This document shows, piece after piece, positions 50,701 through 61,806 of a stretch of DNA of 64,000 nt (positions are counted from its first letter, which is position 1; every line of letters starts with the position of its first letter). The position numbers were made by a program, and so were the translations under genes. Source of the stretch: Agelaius tricolor (lineage: Eukaryota; Chordata; Aves; Passeriformes; Icteridae). The notes under the pieces are model-generated. The model was not told where the DNA came from. It did no database searches and saw only the letters and a program-made list of their open reading frames with translations. Location: positions 109,322,881 through 109,386,880 of the forward strand of contig JALJCS010000001.1 in assembly GCA_023055355.1 (NCBI GenBank). The letters run 5' to 3'.

Positions 50701-52619
50701 TGTTCCCCCAGCCAGCTCTTCACTCTCCTTGGTTGTACATAGACTAGAACATAGTATTTATATATTAGAACTTACTACACCTGTGGGTCCTCTCAGTATC
50801 TTCACCCATTTCAAGGTGAAGCAGCTACTGCAGCTACTCAGGCTACTGCAGCTCTCAGTACTCACCTGAGTCATATTATGAGTTATTTTAGTTAATACCC
50901 ACCTGTGAACTCATGTTTTTATGTAGTAGAACCTGATGTTTTTTCAAAAGACAGATTTGGAGAAATCCATTTTTGCAGTGTTCATCAACTAGCCCACATA
51001 TGCTGATCTAAGCTGACATAATCTGGTGATGTTTCCTTGATATCCATTTTTAGCGTATGGTTATGCCTTGAGAAACTCACAGGTCAATATTTCCTAATAT
51101 TTCATTAGTTAGGCTGGTCCTTCTCTTGCTGCTTGTTTAGTGGAAAGGACCTGTGTTGCAGCAGCTCCAGCCATATAATCAAAATTTGCCTGATATTTTG
51201 AAGCACCCTTCCTTACATTTGCATCTTCATTACCATTGCAGAACAAGACTGAAATACTGATGGGACTGGCTGAAACTAATTTTAGACAACTGGACAAAGC
51301 TGTTTGGCATGTGTCTTGGATAAGAACTTGGAATATATTTATTGAGGATTGCATTTCCTCTTCCAGTGAAGGGTTCATATTAGATTTTTATTAGTAAAGC
51401 TTTTAATGGAAGGCTTTTAATGATTGGTGGTAATGTAAATCTCCATTTATTGGTAATAAATGTTGATTAAATTCAGCTACACGTCTTCAGACATGGGCCT
51501 TGCTGCCATGATGCAGAACCAGGATTCCAGCAGTGGCACTGTTTCTCTTCTGTGTTGATCTGAGACAAAGGTGTTGGGCTGGTTAGTTAGAGGTATAGTT
51601 ATGGAAATAAGCAAAACCATGATTTCCAGACCTGGAATTGTAAGCCTGGAAGTTTGAGCAGAAGGGAAATTGTGATTCCAGAAACAGTCTCAAGAACAAA
51701 TGTGTAAGGGTTGCTGCTTTAATGTCCGTGGATTTTTGACTTCAAGGGATGGTGTCAGCCTACACAATTAGGTGTGGCTTCAGATCTGCTTGAAAGCACA
51801 CCTTTCTCCTTAAGTCAAACAAACTCTTGGGTGACATCAATACAAACAAATTAAATGGCAGCAGAGCCTGTTCTTTGGCCTTCAGGCCACCTGACATGTC
51901 TAACCCTGTCCACACTATTAAACTCTCCCAGTCTCCAGAAGATGGAGGCTAAGTCTAAACTGCCTGTTGGTACATAGCTGTCCCTGGCCTGAGCCAACTC
52001 CTGAACTTTCCATGTTCAGGAATTGTTTGGGAAAATGCTACTTGGAATAGGACAAAAGCAAGACAGAGCTTTCCTTCACTCATGAGGCATAATGTCAGAT
52101 AACAGGTCTATAGACATGAAGAAGTAAAAATGACCAAAGGTCATTTATTCCATCTTCTGATTTGAGGAAAGTTTGGAAACATTACACTCAGAAAAAAAAC
52201 CAGTGAAGGGTATTCCCCAGCCCATAGGCCTTCTGTTTGTTTGACAAACTATCTTTGCATAATATTCTCTTAAGTCTTCTTGCTGCAAGTTTACATTGCA
52301 CTGCAACAATTTATTGCATTGCACAGTAAAGTGCACAAATAATAATGATGACCAGATTTGTAGCAAAGTGTTTACTGGCTGAAAACATATCAGACACTTT
52401 GCACTGAGAGAAGGAAGGGTTGCATGACAGCAGCCATCTACATCTAAGTGAGTCTCCCTGGAAACCCTTGATGGATGATGAAAGGAAACAAGTGCTTCTA
52501 TGACGTAATTTATCTCATTTCAACACACACATCTGAAATAGATTAATCACTTCCTGGAGATGCTGACATCTCTTCACCAACTCCTAAAAGAGTATAGATG
52601 ATTCACTCTGACATTTGCC
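47651..52619. other. Intergenic between CD24 and MTRES1, proximal part
   Basis: Contains the A49 run; otherwise AT-rich single-copy-looking DNA with only chance frames (maximum 120 codons). No retroelement identified. Confidence 0.55.
47743..47791. repeat. A49 homopolymer
   Basis: Forty-nine uninterrupted A residues about 370 bp upstream of the CD24 TATA box. Its length may also reflect assembly uncertainty. Confidence 0.95.
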
Positions 52620-52850
52620 ACTATATTTTCCTGTAATTTGAGGAGCAGATTCAATTCCTTCAAGCTTTCTTCACAGGATTTTTATGCTTTTTTTGTTACT
52701 TTCCTTTGTACTCTCTCAAATCTGTCTTAATTAGATCATCTTTTCCAAAGTAGCACACTCTACTCAAGATAAGACTTCATCATACAAGAACTCCATTGAT
52801 GCAGCTTAGAAAGAACAATTTTTTCCAACTGTTTTGTTTTGTTTTTGTTT
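52620..52850 (-). mobile_element. Possible old CR1-type LINE remnant
   Basis: Weak reverse-complement similarity to the internal CR1 block (cctttgtactctctcaaatc, then a cactctactcaagat-like segment). Tentative. Confidence 0.25.
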
Positions 52851-55800
52851 TGATGCAGTTTTGAGATTATCTCACTCCGGTTCTTGAGAAATAGTGCAAT
52901 GTTAGCACTTTTCCCATCTCCCTGAATTTTCCTTCTATGATAAGACTTATTTGTAATTGCAATTATTGCAGCCAAGTTCTTCTTACCATTATCTTGAGCC
53001 CTAGCTGTGATTTCTTTCACTGGATTTGATATTCTGCATTACCTCTCTTACCTGGGGATAAAAAGTTAGCTATCCTCATACTATGCTGCTACTTTGCTGT
53101 GCTTCTTTCCACACAAATGAAAATATATACACTGAAAATCTCTGCATCCTTATTAGTCATTTTAATCATCATCATTAGTTTATGATTGCTGGGATTTCTC
53201 CTATCCCTGACACTTTACAAGACCCATGTTTTCAGCCCTGCATATGAAGCATTTTTTTTTCTGATAGCAGGGAAAGTCTTTATCTTCTTTTGAGAAATGT
53301 TGAACACTTGTACCTTGCAATTTGGACCTTATGTATTCTGCTTCTATTTTTTTCTGTTTGCTATTGTTTCCTTGGTTTTGTGGTTTGTTTTTTTTTGTTG
53401 TCATTGTTTATTTACTGCCTTCTCTTTGCCAGTTAACAGGGCAGATTTTTACCCACAGTTATCAAGAAGATAGTCTGTATGAAAAGAGAGCTGTCTTATG
53501 GAGTGCCTAGGCTCAGAATTAATTACTAGTCATGACTGCTGCATGGCATCCTGAAGGGGTTATTCTTTTGTAATCTTTTCTAGGTAATTTCTAGTTTGAG
53601 TAGAGGACAGGCAGAGATAACAAAGTAACTAGAATGAACCATGGAGAAATCTGATAAACAGGAAGATCTAAAGTTGGATTGGAAGACACAATATTATAAA
53701 CCAAAATAAGAACAAATAGGATTAAAATATGTGTAAAGTAGATCAGCTATTCTTACTACTTCATAATAGAAAAAGGGACCAGTCTAGGATTTGAAAAGAG
53801 GAATTGCTGAAAGGGAACATGTATCATGTATCACTGGGAGTGTTAAGACTTCATGTATCTTTTAAATGGTGAATACTTTATCACATGGTATTGTTATGCA
53901 AGGCACAGAGAAGGAGTGGTGACACACTGATGAGAACACCCAGAGCTGAAACAGCTAGTGTTGCAAGGACATGCATCCCGGGAGATAAAGCATCCCAGAT
54001 CTTCCTACCATGGGATTTACACATCGTTTACACCTTTGGAGCTGAACATTGTGAAAGGGCAGGACAGCCTTGACACCAAGCAATATTATTCTATCCCTCC
54101 TTATTGCACCTTTATTGATATTATTTCTTTATATATGTGTGTGTGTGTGTATCTCAAAGATGCATTGAAACAGATAAATTTTTCTGTTTACAGATGCTAA
54201 TCAAGAAAATTTGGTCCCTGAGTCACACTGGAAGCTGAAGTCCTTTGCTCAGCCTTTTTTCTGCTTTTAAAAGCAAACGTGACACAAAATATTGTTGGTT
54301 TGGTTTTGTTTGGGGCTTTTAGTTTGCTTGTTTTAAGGAAACTTTAATTATACACAGATGGAGGAACAACTGAAATTTCCCTACTGGAAATTAATAATGC
54401 TAAACCTGCGTGTGTATATCTTGAATTAGTTGCTATCAATAAGAAAAGAGAACGTTATTTTCTAGTAACTAAAGACATTAATCTGAGAAGAATACAGAAG
54501 AAACACAGAAGTAAACAAATAATTCAAACTACTTAACATTCGCTCATGGACTATGTTGTTTTATGGCTAATAAATAAGGTTCAAATAATGAATGCTTAAT
54601 TGATTGGGTTTGGGTTTTATTGCATTTGCCACCCACTGTTAGTGTAGCTAGATAAATCCTAGAGCAGCAACCAACAGCAGCAGGACCTGAACACGTTCAC
54701 TACAGAATGAATCAAAGTCTCAAATCCTGTCTTAGGAAACAGCACGATAACTTTTCCTACAAAAAATTATTGTGTTTTAGACAATTAGCAAACAAGAAAG
54801 TGAGGGTGAAACAACAAAACAAACCTCATTGCAAAGCTCTCACCAAACTGGGAATGAAAGAATTAGCAGTGAAACTGCAGAGCTTTTAATCTTGGTGCAG
54901 CTGGATTTAATACCAGACTGGCTGAAGGAAGTTACTCACTGTTTTCCTCCCACTTGCTTAACCACTGATGTAACACCAGTTTTCACTGGCAAGGCAGCAA
55001 TGTGTTTCTGGTTTAGGTGGTTCACCATGCTCTGACTGCTAGAGTGGCCTCACATCACTTCTTCAGTGCTAGTCAGAGCAATCTGCACTATCCACCTCCA
55101 TCTTCTTTCTTATCATGGCTCAATGTAGCCTCTTACTTTAAAACATAATAAAGAGTACAAAAGCCAAATTAGTCAGGTAGTGAAAAGGATGATGAAAAAA
55201 AGAAAGAATGCTACATTAACAAGTGGTTGTATCTCCATCACTTAAAGAAATACAAAACAATACCTGAAATTCATCCACCTTCCCCTACTCCCCTAATAAC
55301 CCATCTTTAATGTCTAAGATGGGTTTTCAAGGAATAAGTAAGCTGCAAGTAAAGGTGCTTTGTGAAAACTTGCAAGGGATTCTCTTGCAGGATGTCAATG
55401 TGGCTGCAGGAAAAAATGGACAGAAGTTCATAATGCAGTTGTTACCACAAGAGATGAAATGGCAACACAAAGAGTTGGTAAGTAGAGAGAAACAGGGGTT
55501 TCAGTGTGCTGGGATAGGAGCTGAGACATTAAAGGTATCCTAAAGAGAATAATTTTACTATAATTTACTATAATTTTACTATATATATTTTTATAGTAAA
55601 AGCACAGTAGATTATATGGGCAAATGTGTGAGAAAGGGAAGTTTAGAGCAGCGTGTCAGCTGAAAAGGCAGCACTGGAAGAGCTGGAAAGGGAGATTCTG
55701 CTGCATTATTTTTCAGAGAGGGGCTTTAGAGAAACAGATGATAGGATTATTTGGTCACAGATTGAATGCAAGTAACCAACCAGAGGAATTGTCTCTAGGC

Positions 55801-58800
55801 TATGGACTAAGAAAAAGGAACATCTAAGCAGTTACAACAGGTGTGACATTGGAAGAGGTGAATTAGCAGTCAGGAAGCTCATTATTCAAATGAATATGGA
55901 CAAACTTAAAGGTGATGCTCGTATGGGAACACTCTGTTTGGCCAGGCAGCATAAATATGCATAGAACACTGTCCAGTCACCTTCTCACCTTGAAATAAGC
56001 ACTGTAAGTTAAAAGCGTGTGGTCTCAACAACGCAATGCTGGAGCTAAATCTGCAGAGACAAGAGATCTGGTGAGATGTGCATTGCAGAATGTTAGTCAG
56101 AGCTACTCACAGCACTCAAATGGCAGCATGGGGCTCTTTATTTTGAGATGCAATGAGTGTCAGCAGATCCAGCGCTGTCACTTGACTGACCTTGCAGGAA
56201 AACAAAAGTAACAAAAAAGCCTAGGCAGTGGGGAGGGAATTCCCAGTTACAGATTCAAACATACAGCTCAAAAGCTACTGAGAATTTTTTCTCTGAGCTA
56301 TCAAACCTAAAAGACTAATCTCCTTGTGAGTGAATGGCATAGGGCGTATAGTGAAATATACAAAATGAAAATCAAACAAGAGAGGAATTACCCTTCCTAG
56401 AGAGGAGATGACTCCACCGGAAATAAAAGAAATTAATCAATTCTATGAGAATAGCCATGGCAAGAACACATTTGGTCAGACTAATTAAAAAAAAAATAGA
56501 CCACCATGAATCTGCCAGAGATAAATGATCACTGTTTCTTACCGAAGCTGAAACTTTTGACTGCATGTTGCTGAGGTGTTATATTTAAAGAAAAAAAAAG
56601 AAAAAAGAGTAATCTGAAAGCAGCTTAAAGAACATCCTGCTGAGAGATAGCTATGACTGATGTGAGCTTGAGCAAAGCCTCTTGTGCTGGAAGCCTGAGC
56701 CCGTGACTTTGAGAGGAGCTTTTCAGTGCCATCTAATGGTAGACTGAGAAAAATTACACTGAGGTCTTCACCCCCTCGGAACATTTTGGTTGTAAATACA
56801 GTCCCATATATATAAAGCAGGATTAATCATTCTTAACTTAATTTTTACATCGTTTTTTATTAAAAAGTGCACATACTGACCCAGGCTGGGAGTTCCCTTT
56901 CATGACCCTTCAACTCTGTAGCACACAGGGAATCTGACAAGAAGACCTGAGAGACACTGAAGTTCCAATACAGTCCAGGGCTGAATGAATCCTGGGGTGG
57001 TGGTGGTGGGGGGAAATCCCAAAAAACTTTGGTAATCATCTGCTTTCATGACTGAGATGTAATAATAACATGATGTATTTTCCAACCAGTACAACTGGAA
57101 CAGTTGCCCTCATAGCTGGACTAGGAAATTAAGCAAGTGTGACAGAGGTGATGTCTCTGTTTGGGGTTGCGAAATGATGAGATAAATCAGACTTGTGATG
57201 CCTGCTCATGACAACCAAGTCACATTTCCTCTGCATCTGATTAATTTCTGCTTCTGTGAGATGCAACAGCGTCATCATATTTTAAAATATAAAATACAGG
57301 GTGACTTCAGACACACTCTTTGCCTTGCCATTCAATATGAAGGGGTAATAAGGATGTGTAATACCTGAACAACATAGAAAGGCACTAATACTTATATTTT
57401 GGTTTACTAAGAGTAAGTTAACTTCACTCTTAGTAATGTTAGATAATTACTTTAATCCTATATGAGACAAATCAAATTCTAAAAGATTTGAAGAGAATGA
57501 GATGTATGTAAAGACAAGCTTGGGGTGGTTTTTGTTGAGTTTTGTTTAAGGGCTTTTTTACTCCTTGGAGAAGGTAGCATTTCTGATTAGGGAATCCATG
57601 CTGCTCTTGGCATGTTTTTGTTTTGACTCACTATGTGCCACTATGAATGCAAGAAAGTTACTCTTACAGTTCTTTCCCCCCCCACACCCCAGTAAATATG
57701 TATGTATATTTTATGATATATAGGGGAAAAGTGCTAAAAAAGTTAGAGGCTATATTCTCAACTGAAATTGGTCAGAATCTCACAGAACTTAGCACTGGAA
57801 CATTCAAAATACATAAAGACACAAAGATGTTCAGAGATTTCTTCCCAGTGAAGTTTCTAAGGAGGAGAAATAGCATTGCCCATTAATTTTTCCATTACCA
57901 AATGTCCCTGACATAAAAACCTCCCATTCAAACATTTTATGACAAGGTTTATACAGGTGAAAAATTAAGCAAACACTTATAATGCCTGTGCTAATTGCAC
58001 AGCTGCTGTTCAGCAGTAGTTCTGCAGTTATATCACTTTTCAGATTTGCCAGTTTTTTTCCAAGGGATGACTGGTCTGTCAGGTGAGATGGCCAGCATTT
58101 TGAAGCAAAACTGTAAATTTGAGGAGCTTTTCCATTTGCCAAAATTACCCTTAACCTTGTGCAGCCACTTACATTAAGGCAAGATACTACCAATCTGGTT
58201 GCATTCTGCATGGATACAAAGAATTCCCCAAATGCTGAGAAATCAGAGCATTCACAAGCACCAAGAGACTGGTGCACAGCCTAGAGAAATCTGGGAGAAG
58301 GCAGAAGAGGGGATGGACCTCTCCTAGTTTCTGAGCTCCACAGAAAAGGAATTATGAATTATCCCCAATAATGGACATGAAGAGTAAAAGAGGGAGATGT
58401 TATGTGAAGGAAAGTAAGGATAAGGGAAAACATGAGCCACAGAGGGGTTTGCATTAAATTGTCACGATGGCCAAGCCCTTCAAATCAATCCGTGGTTGGA
58501 AAACTTGTGCATCTGCTGGAGTGATTTCCCCAGTGAGAGATTTTAAATGTTTTCCTGGTTTGGGCATTTGGTCAGAGCATGAGAGCATTTTTTCCCTGAA
58601 AACACAGGAAAGAAAAACTTCCCTAGAAAGCTGGGGAAATTATAATGGGAAGCAGCTCCAGCACATCTCTGTGGAGCAGGAGACCATCAGTGGCTGGCCT
58701 AGCTGTCCAGCAGAGAACAGGCAGAGGTGGCTCAAGCACAGAGGGCTCCTCCTGTGGAGCCTCCCGGTTTGCTGAGGAGGGATCGGCAGGATCCGATTCA

Positions 58801-58904
58801 GCCTGCTGAATACCCGATTCAGCCTGCTGCCCTCTTGCCTCTCTCCCAGCTCCCTCCAGCCTCTGCTCCCAAACCAGAGGGCACAGAGAGCAGAAGGGGA
58901 GAGG
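52851..58904. other. Intergenic between CD24 and MTRES1, distal part
   Basis: AT-rich, with a short TG run at about 54,137-54,151 and a hairpin-forming TTTTACTATA/TATAGTAAAA pair near 55.57-55.60 kb. There is a direct repeat of CCGATTCAGCCTGCTG at about 58,794-58,830. Open frames are short and unrecognised. Confidence 0.5.
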
Positions 58905-59154
58905 CAGCCCCAAATATCTAGCGGGAGGATGCCAAGAGGATGGAGCCGAGTTTTCTTGGTGGTGCCAACTATTAGGACACGAGGCAACAGGCAGAAAATG
59001 ATGCACAGGAAATTTCACCAGCACATGAGGAAGAACTTCTTTACTGCTGGGATAACCAAGCACTGGAATAGGCTGCCCAGAGGGTTTGTGGAGTCTCTTC
59101 ATTGGAGATACTCAACAACTGCCCGGACACAATCCTGTGCCCTGTGCTCTGGGA
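58905..59154 (+). mobile_element. CR1 LINE 3' region, first half (split by insertion)
   Basis: The sequence follows the CR1 3' consensus in order: aaatatct, gatgccaagaggatggagcc, the ggtggtgcc block, aggacacgaggcaac, atgaggaagaacttcttta, aggctgcccagagg and cctgtgccctgtgctctggga. At 59154/59155 the element is interrupted by the MTRES1 fragment and resumes at about 59541. Confidence 0.88.
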
Positions 59155-59413
59155 TGAAAAAGTAGTGCAGTCTCTTCGACATGACGTGATCTTGAAAGCT
59201 GGTCTAGACATGGCAAGAAAGTAAGTACAGAAGAAACAACTTGCTACTGAGAAAGAGGTCATGCATCTAAAATTTGACTTTTGAACCTTTTATTGCTGGA
59301 ATAAATCAGTATTTGTGGGTTTTGGTTTGTTGCTTTTTTGTTGTGGTTTTTTTTTTTTTGGTTGGGTTTTGTTTGTTTGTTTGTTTTTGTTTGTTTGTTT
59401 GGGTTTTTTGTGA

Positions 59414-59463
<50 letters not shown>

Positions 59464-59542
59464 CTTTTTTGATTCTCTAAATATATGTTTTGGATGTATG
59501 GACATTCCTGTTTATTTCACCCTACCTGCCTTGAAACAGCCT
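59155..59542 (+). pseudogene. Partial duplicate of MTRES1 exon 2 end and intron 2, inserted in a CR1
   Basis: Positions 59155-59285 match 61741-61871 with about three substitutions. The match covers the last 66 coding bases of exon 2 (VVQSLR-DVILKAGLDMAR), the GTAAGT donor and the start of intron 2. After an expanded T/G tract, 59461-59540 resumes the match to 61923-61997. The fragment has no start codon and no acceptor, so it is not a coding exon. It lies in the same orientation as its source, about 2.6 kb upstream and just 5' of the promoter. Both edges are inside a CR1 element, so the copy arrived after that CR1. Confidence 0.92.
59318..59462. repeat. T/G-rich low-complexity tract
   Basis: Mixed (GTTT)n, a T21 run at about 59,413-59,433 and a (GT)n array of about 14 units. 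In the source intron the corresponding segment is only about 20 bp long (61,903-61,922), so the tract expanded in the duplicate. Confidence 0.9.
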
Positions 59543-59617
59543 GCTTGAACAGGGAGTTGGGACCAGGTAACACTGTGGTGCCTTCCTTCCAACCTTGCCC
59601 ATTCCGTGATACCGTGA
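59541..59617 (+). mobile_element. CR1 LINE 3' end, second half
   Basis: After the inserted fragment the CR1 continues with cctgcttgaacaggga, ttgggaccaggtaac, ccttccaacct and the terminal attccgtgataccgtga octamer-like repeat. The end of the element touches the MTRES1 CpG island. Confidence 0.85.
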
Positions 59618-59846
59618 GAGGCGCCTCGGCTCGCAGACCGGCGGGCACGGGGCGGAGAAGGAGCGGCCTCCGCACCGCCCTCGCTGCCCGTCCCGCCCCG
59701 GGGCGCCGAGCGGGTCCGCCGAGCCCCGGCCCCGGCAGAGGGCGCCGAGCCGGGGCTGCGGTGGCTCCGGCTCCGCCTCCGGCGGGCGGGCGAGCGGCGG
59801 CGCGGGGACGGCAGCGCGGCCCGGGCCGAGGCGCCCCGGCACCCAG
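59618..59846 (+). promoter_or_regulatory. MTRES1: MTRES1 promoter and non-coding exon 1
   Basis: GC-rich, CpG-dense sequence begins directly after a CR1 3' end and runs to an ACCCAG/GTAACG splice donor at 59846/59847. There is no TATA box, so transcription probably starts at dispersed sites in this interval. The exact start is not visible. The donor position is the best candidate, and nearby alternatives exist in such GC-rich DNA. Confidence 0.6.
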
Positions 59847-60135
59847 GTAACGCCGGCCCGCGGGCCGCCCTCCGCCGGGGCGGGCGCGCCAAGGCTCTGA
59901 GGCGGCGGGGCCGAGTCGCGGAGGCGGCTGGCGGCGGCTGGGCCGCGGCCGGGCCCCTGCGGCCTCCCGGGGCAGCCGCCAGGGAAGGCGGGGCCGCCCG
60001 GTGCCGCCGCTACCGAGCGCCCCGCCGGCGGGTCGGGGGGCGCCGGGCCCAGCTCTGCCCGCCCGGGGGTTCCAGCGGGGCGGAGAGGGCGCGCCTGCGG
60101 CGCCGGGCGGGCTCACCGCACTCCCGGGCCGCTTG
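59618..60135. other. CpG island at the MTRES1 5' end
   Basis: About 500 bp of very CG-rich sequence spanning exon 1 and the start of intron 1, falling abruptly to AT-rich DNA at about 60,160. Open frames of 100-200 codons on both strands here are Arg/Pro/Gly/Ala low-complexity and are chance products. Confidence 0.9.
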
Positions 60136-61373
60136 TACCCGCTGGCCTGCGCGGAACAAACTAAGGTCGAGCGCTAAAAAGAAAGAATAATATTTGTTTG
60201 CACGTTCTGCAAACAATATTTGCAATAATATTTCTTTGCACCTTCTTGCATTTCCAAATAGCTGTTGGAATTTGCCCCCGAACTGAGGAGAGGCCTGTGT
60301 CTTCTGCAGTCGCTGTACCGTCCTACAATTCAAACTCTTTGTCCTATATTTTAAGGTCACATATTTAGATATAAGAAAAAAGCCAGGGGAGGTGTGGTTA
60401 TTTTTATTTGGCCAGTAATTGCTCTCATTGATCAGGGCTTTTTTCTCAGCCACAAATAGCGGCTCATTTAATGTTTCGGCAGAGGTCACTTGGGTGCGGG
60501 GAAACCAGACTCTAATCTCGTAAGGAAACACGTGTTTCCGTGGATATGAGATCACAGTAAAAGCCAGCGCAGCGCCCAGCTCGTAGGGGCTGTAAATCAG
60601 TTTCTGAGAGTGTTGAAAGACATCTGGGGTGTTTTGGGGGTGTTTGCACCTCCTTATCCCAGGTCAGAGAGAGGAGCAGCAGCGTTGTATTGATCAGTCT
60701 GACACAGCAGCACCGGGGAGCTTTCATATGAGCCTGCTGTTGCCACTGCCATTCCTGGTGTCACGTCTGTTGCGGTACATAGAGAGAGCCGTGTTATTTC
60801 TGCCGAGCACTACCGCGGCGCCAGTTCCCATCTGGAGAAACAGGGGGGGACGTTTTGCAGTGTTTTGCCACGCAGGGGTGTTGTGGTCCAAGCAGAAACG
60901 GAGGTTAAGCAGCTTTCAGCTTTTCTGGATTTGCTTGCTTGCAGTGTTCAGCTACTTGCTTGTATTGACAATGACTCATGATAATTAGAGATCTCCCCTG
61001 CTTTTTATGACACAGATAGCGGCGTTACTGTGTATTTTGTGATTGTATTTCAGATGTAGGGAGCAAAGTGCCACAAATGTGTTTGCACAGTTAATGCTGA
61101 ACACCAGAAAAGTAATTACAAATGAAGTATTCTGCTGGGCTTTTCTGCGTTTGTTTCTCCTCTGGCGTCTTAGCTCTTTGTAGTGTTGGCCAGTGTATGA
61201 GAAAGTCGGATCATAAAGCCACCTAAAGCCTTGTGCTTTCAGGTGATGCATCACTATATGGGGAACTGGATACTCATCTTTTTGTAGTGAGTGTTATGAC
61301 ATATGTAGGGAAATCCTTCCACTCCATCAAAGCAGTTGCTCATTTTTACATAAGAATGTTTGTTTTATTTTAG
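59847..61373 (+). other. MTRES1: MTRES1 intron 1
   Basis: A 1.53 kb intron in the 5' UTR, GT at 59847 and AG at 61372-61373. The first 290 bp are in the CpG island; the rest is mixed-composition single-copy-looking DNA. I see no repeat element in it. Confidence 0.7.
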
Positions 61374-61381
61374 GTTATGCT

Positions 61382-61806
61382 ATGACTGGCTTCAGACTCC
61401 CCATCAGCACTTTGAGAAAACTGAATGTCTGGTTCGGACTGTGGGAGAAAGTTCCCTCAAATAAACTGTATCCCACTTGGAGGAGAAGCTTATTCTGTAG
61501 CTGTCAAGCAAGCACAGTAAGCTACAGAAGATGTTTCAGTTTTTCCCCAGTCAGACTCAGTGCACTAAGACTCTCTCCAGAGTATATCTCAGTACTTTCT
61601 CTGAGGAACAAAAGCAGCAAAAGCTCTAAAAAGAGCAGACAAAGCTTACAAGAAGAGGAGGAAGAAGAGGATGAAGATGAAAGTAATTTGGAAGATGAAT
61701 TTGAAAATGACCCCAATGTAGTAAAAGATTACAAGGATCTTGAAAAAGTAGTGCAGTCTCTTCGATATGATGTGATCTTGAAAGCTGGTCTAGACATGGC
61801 AAGAAA
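61382..61806 (+). CDS. MTRES1: MTRES1 coding exon 2
   Basis: The exon begins at 61374 after a TTTTAG acceptor; ATG follows 8 nt later. It encodes residues 1-141 plus two bases of codon 142 and ends at a perfect GTAAGT donor (61807-61812). Reading through the donor would add only a Lys and a stop, so the apparent stop at 61808 is intronic. The acidic run (about 61652-61681) is a GAA/GAG/GAT tract that could vary in length. Confidence 0.95.

Noticed and set aside
59157..59222. Possible extra coding exon of MTRES1 upstream of the promoter
   Set aside because: It is the tail of a duplicated exon without acceptor or start codon, lying 5' of the CpG-island promoter.
59485..60555. Open frames of 106-199 codons on both strands
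   Set aside because: Same reason: MTRES1 CpG island plus CR1 tail, no family resemblance and mutually overlapping frames.
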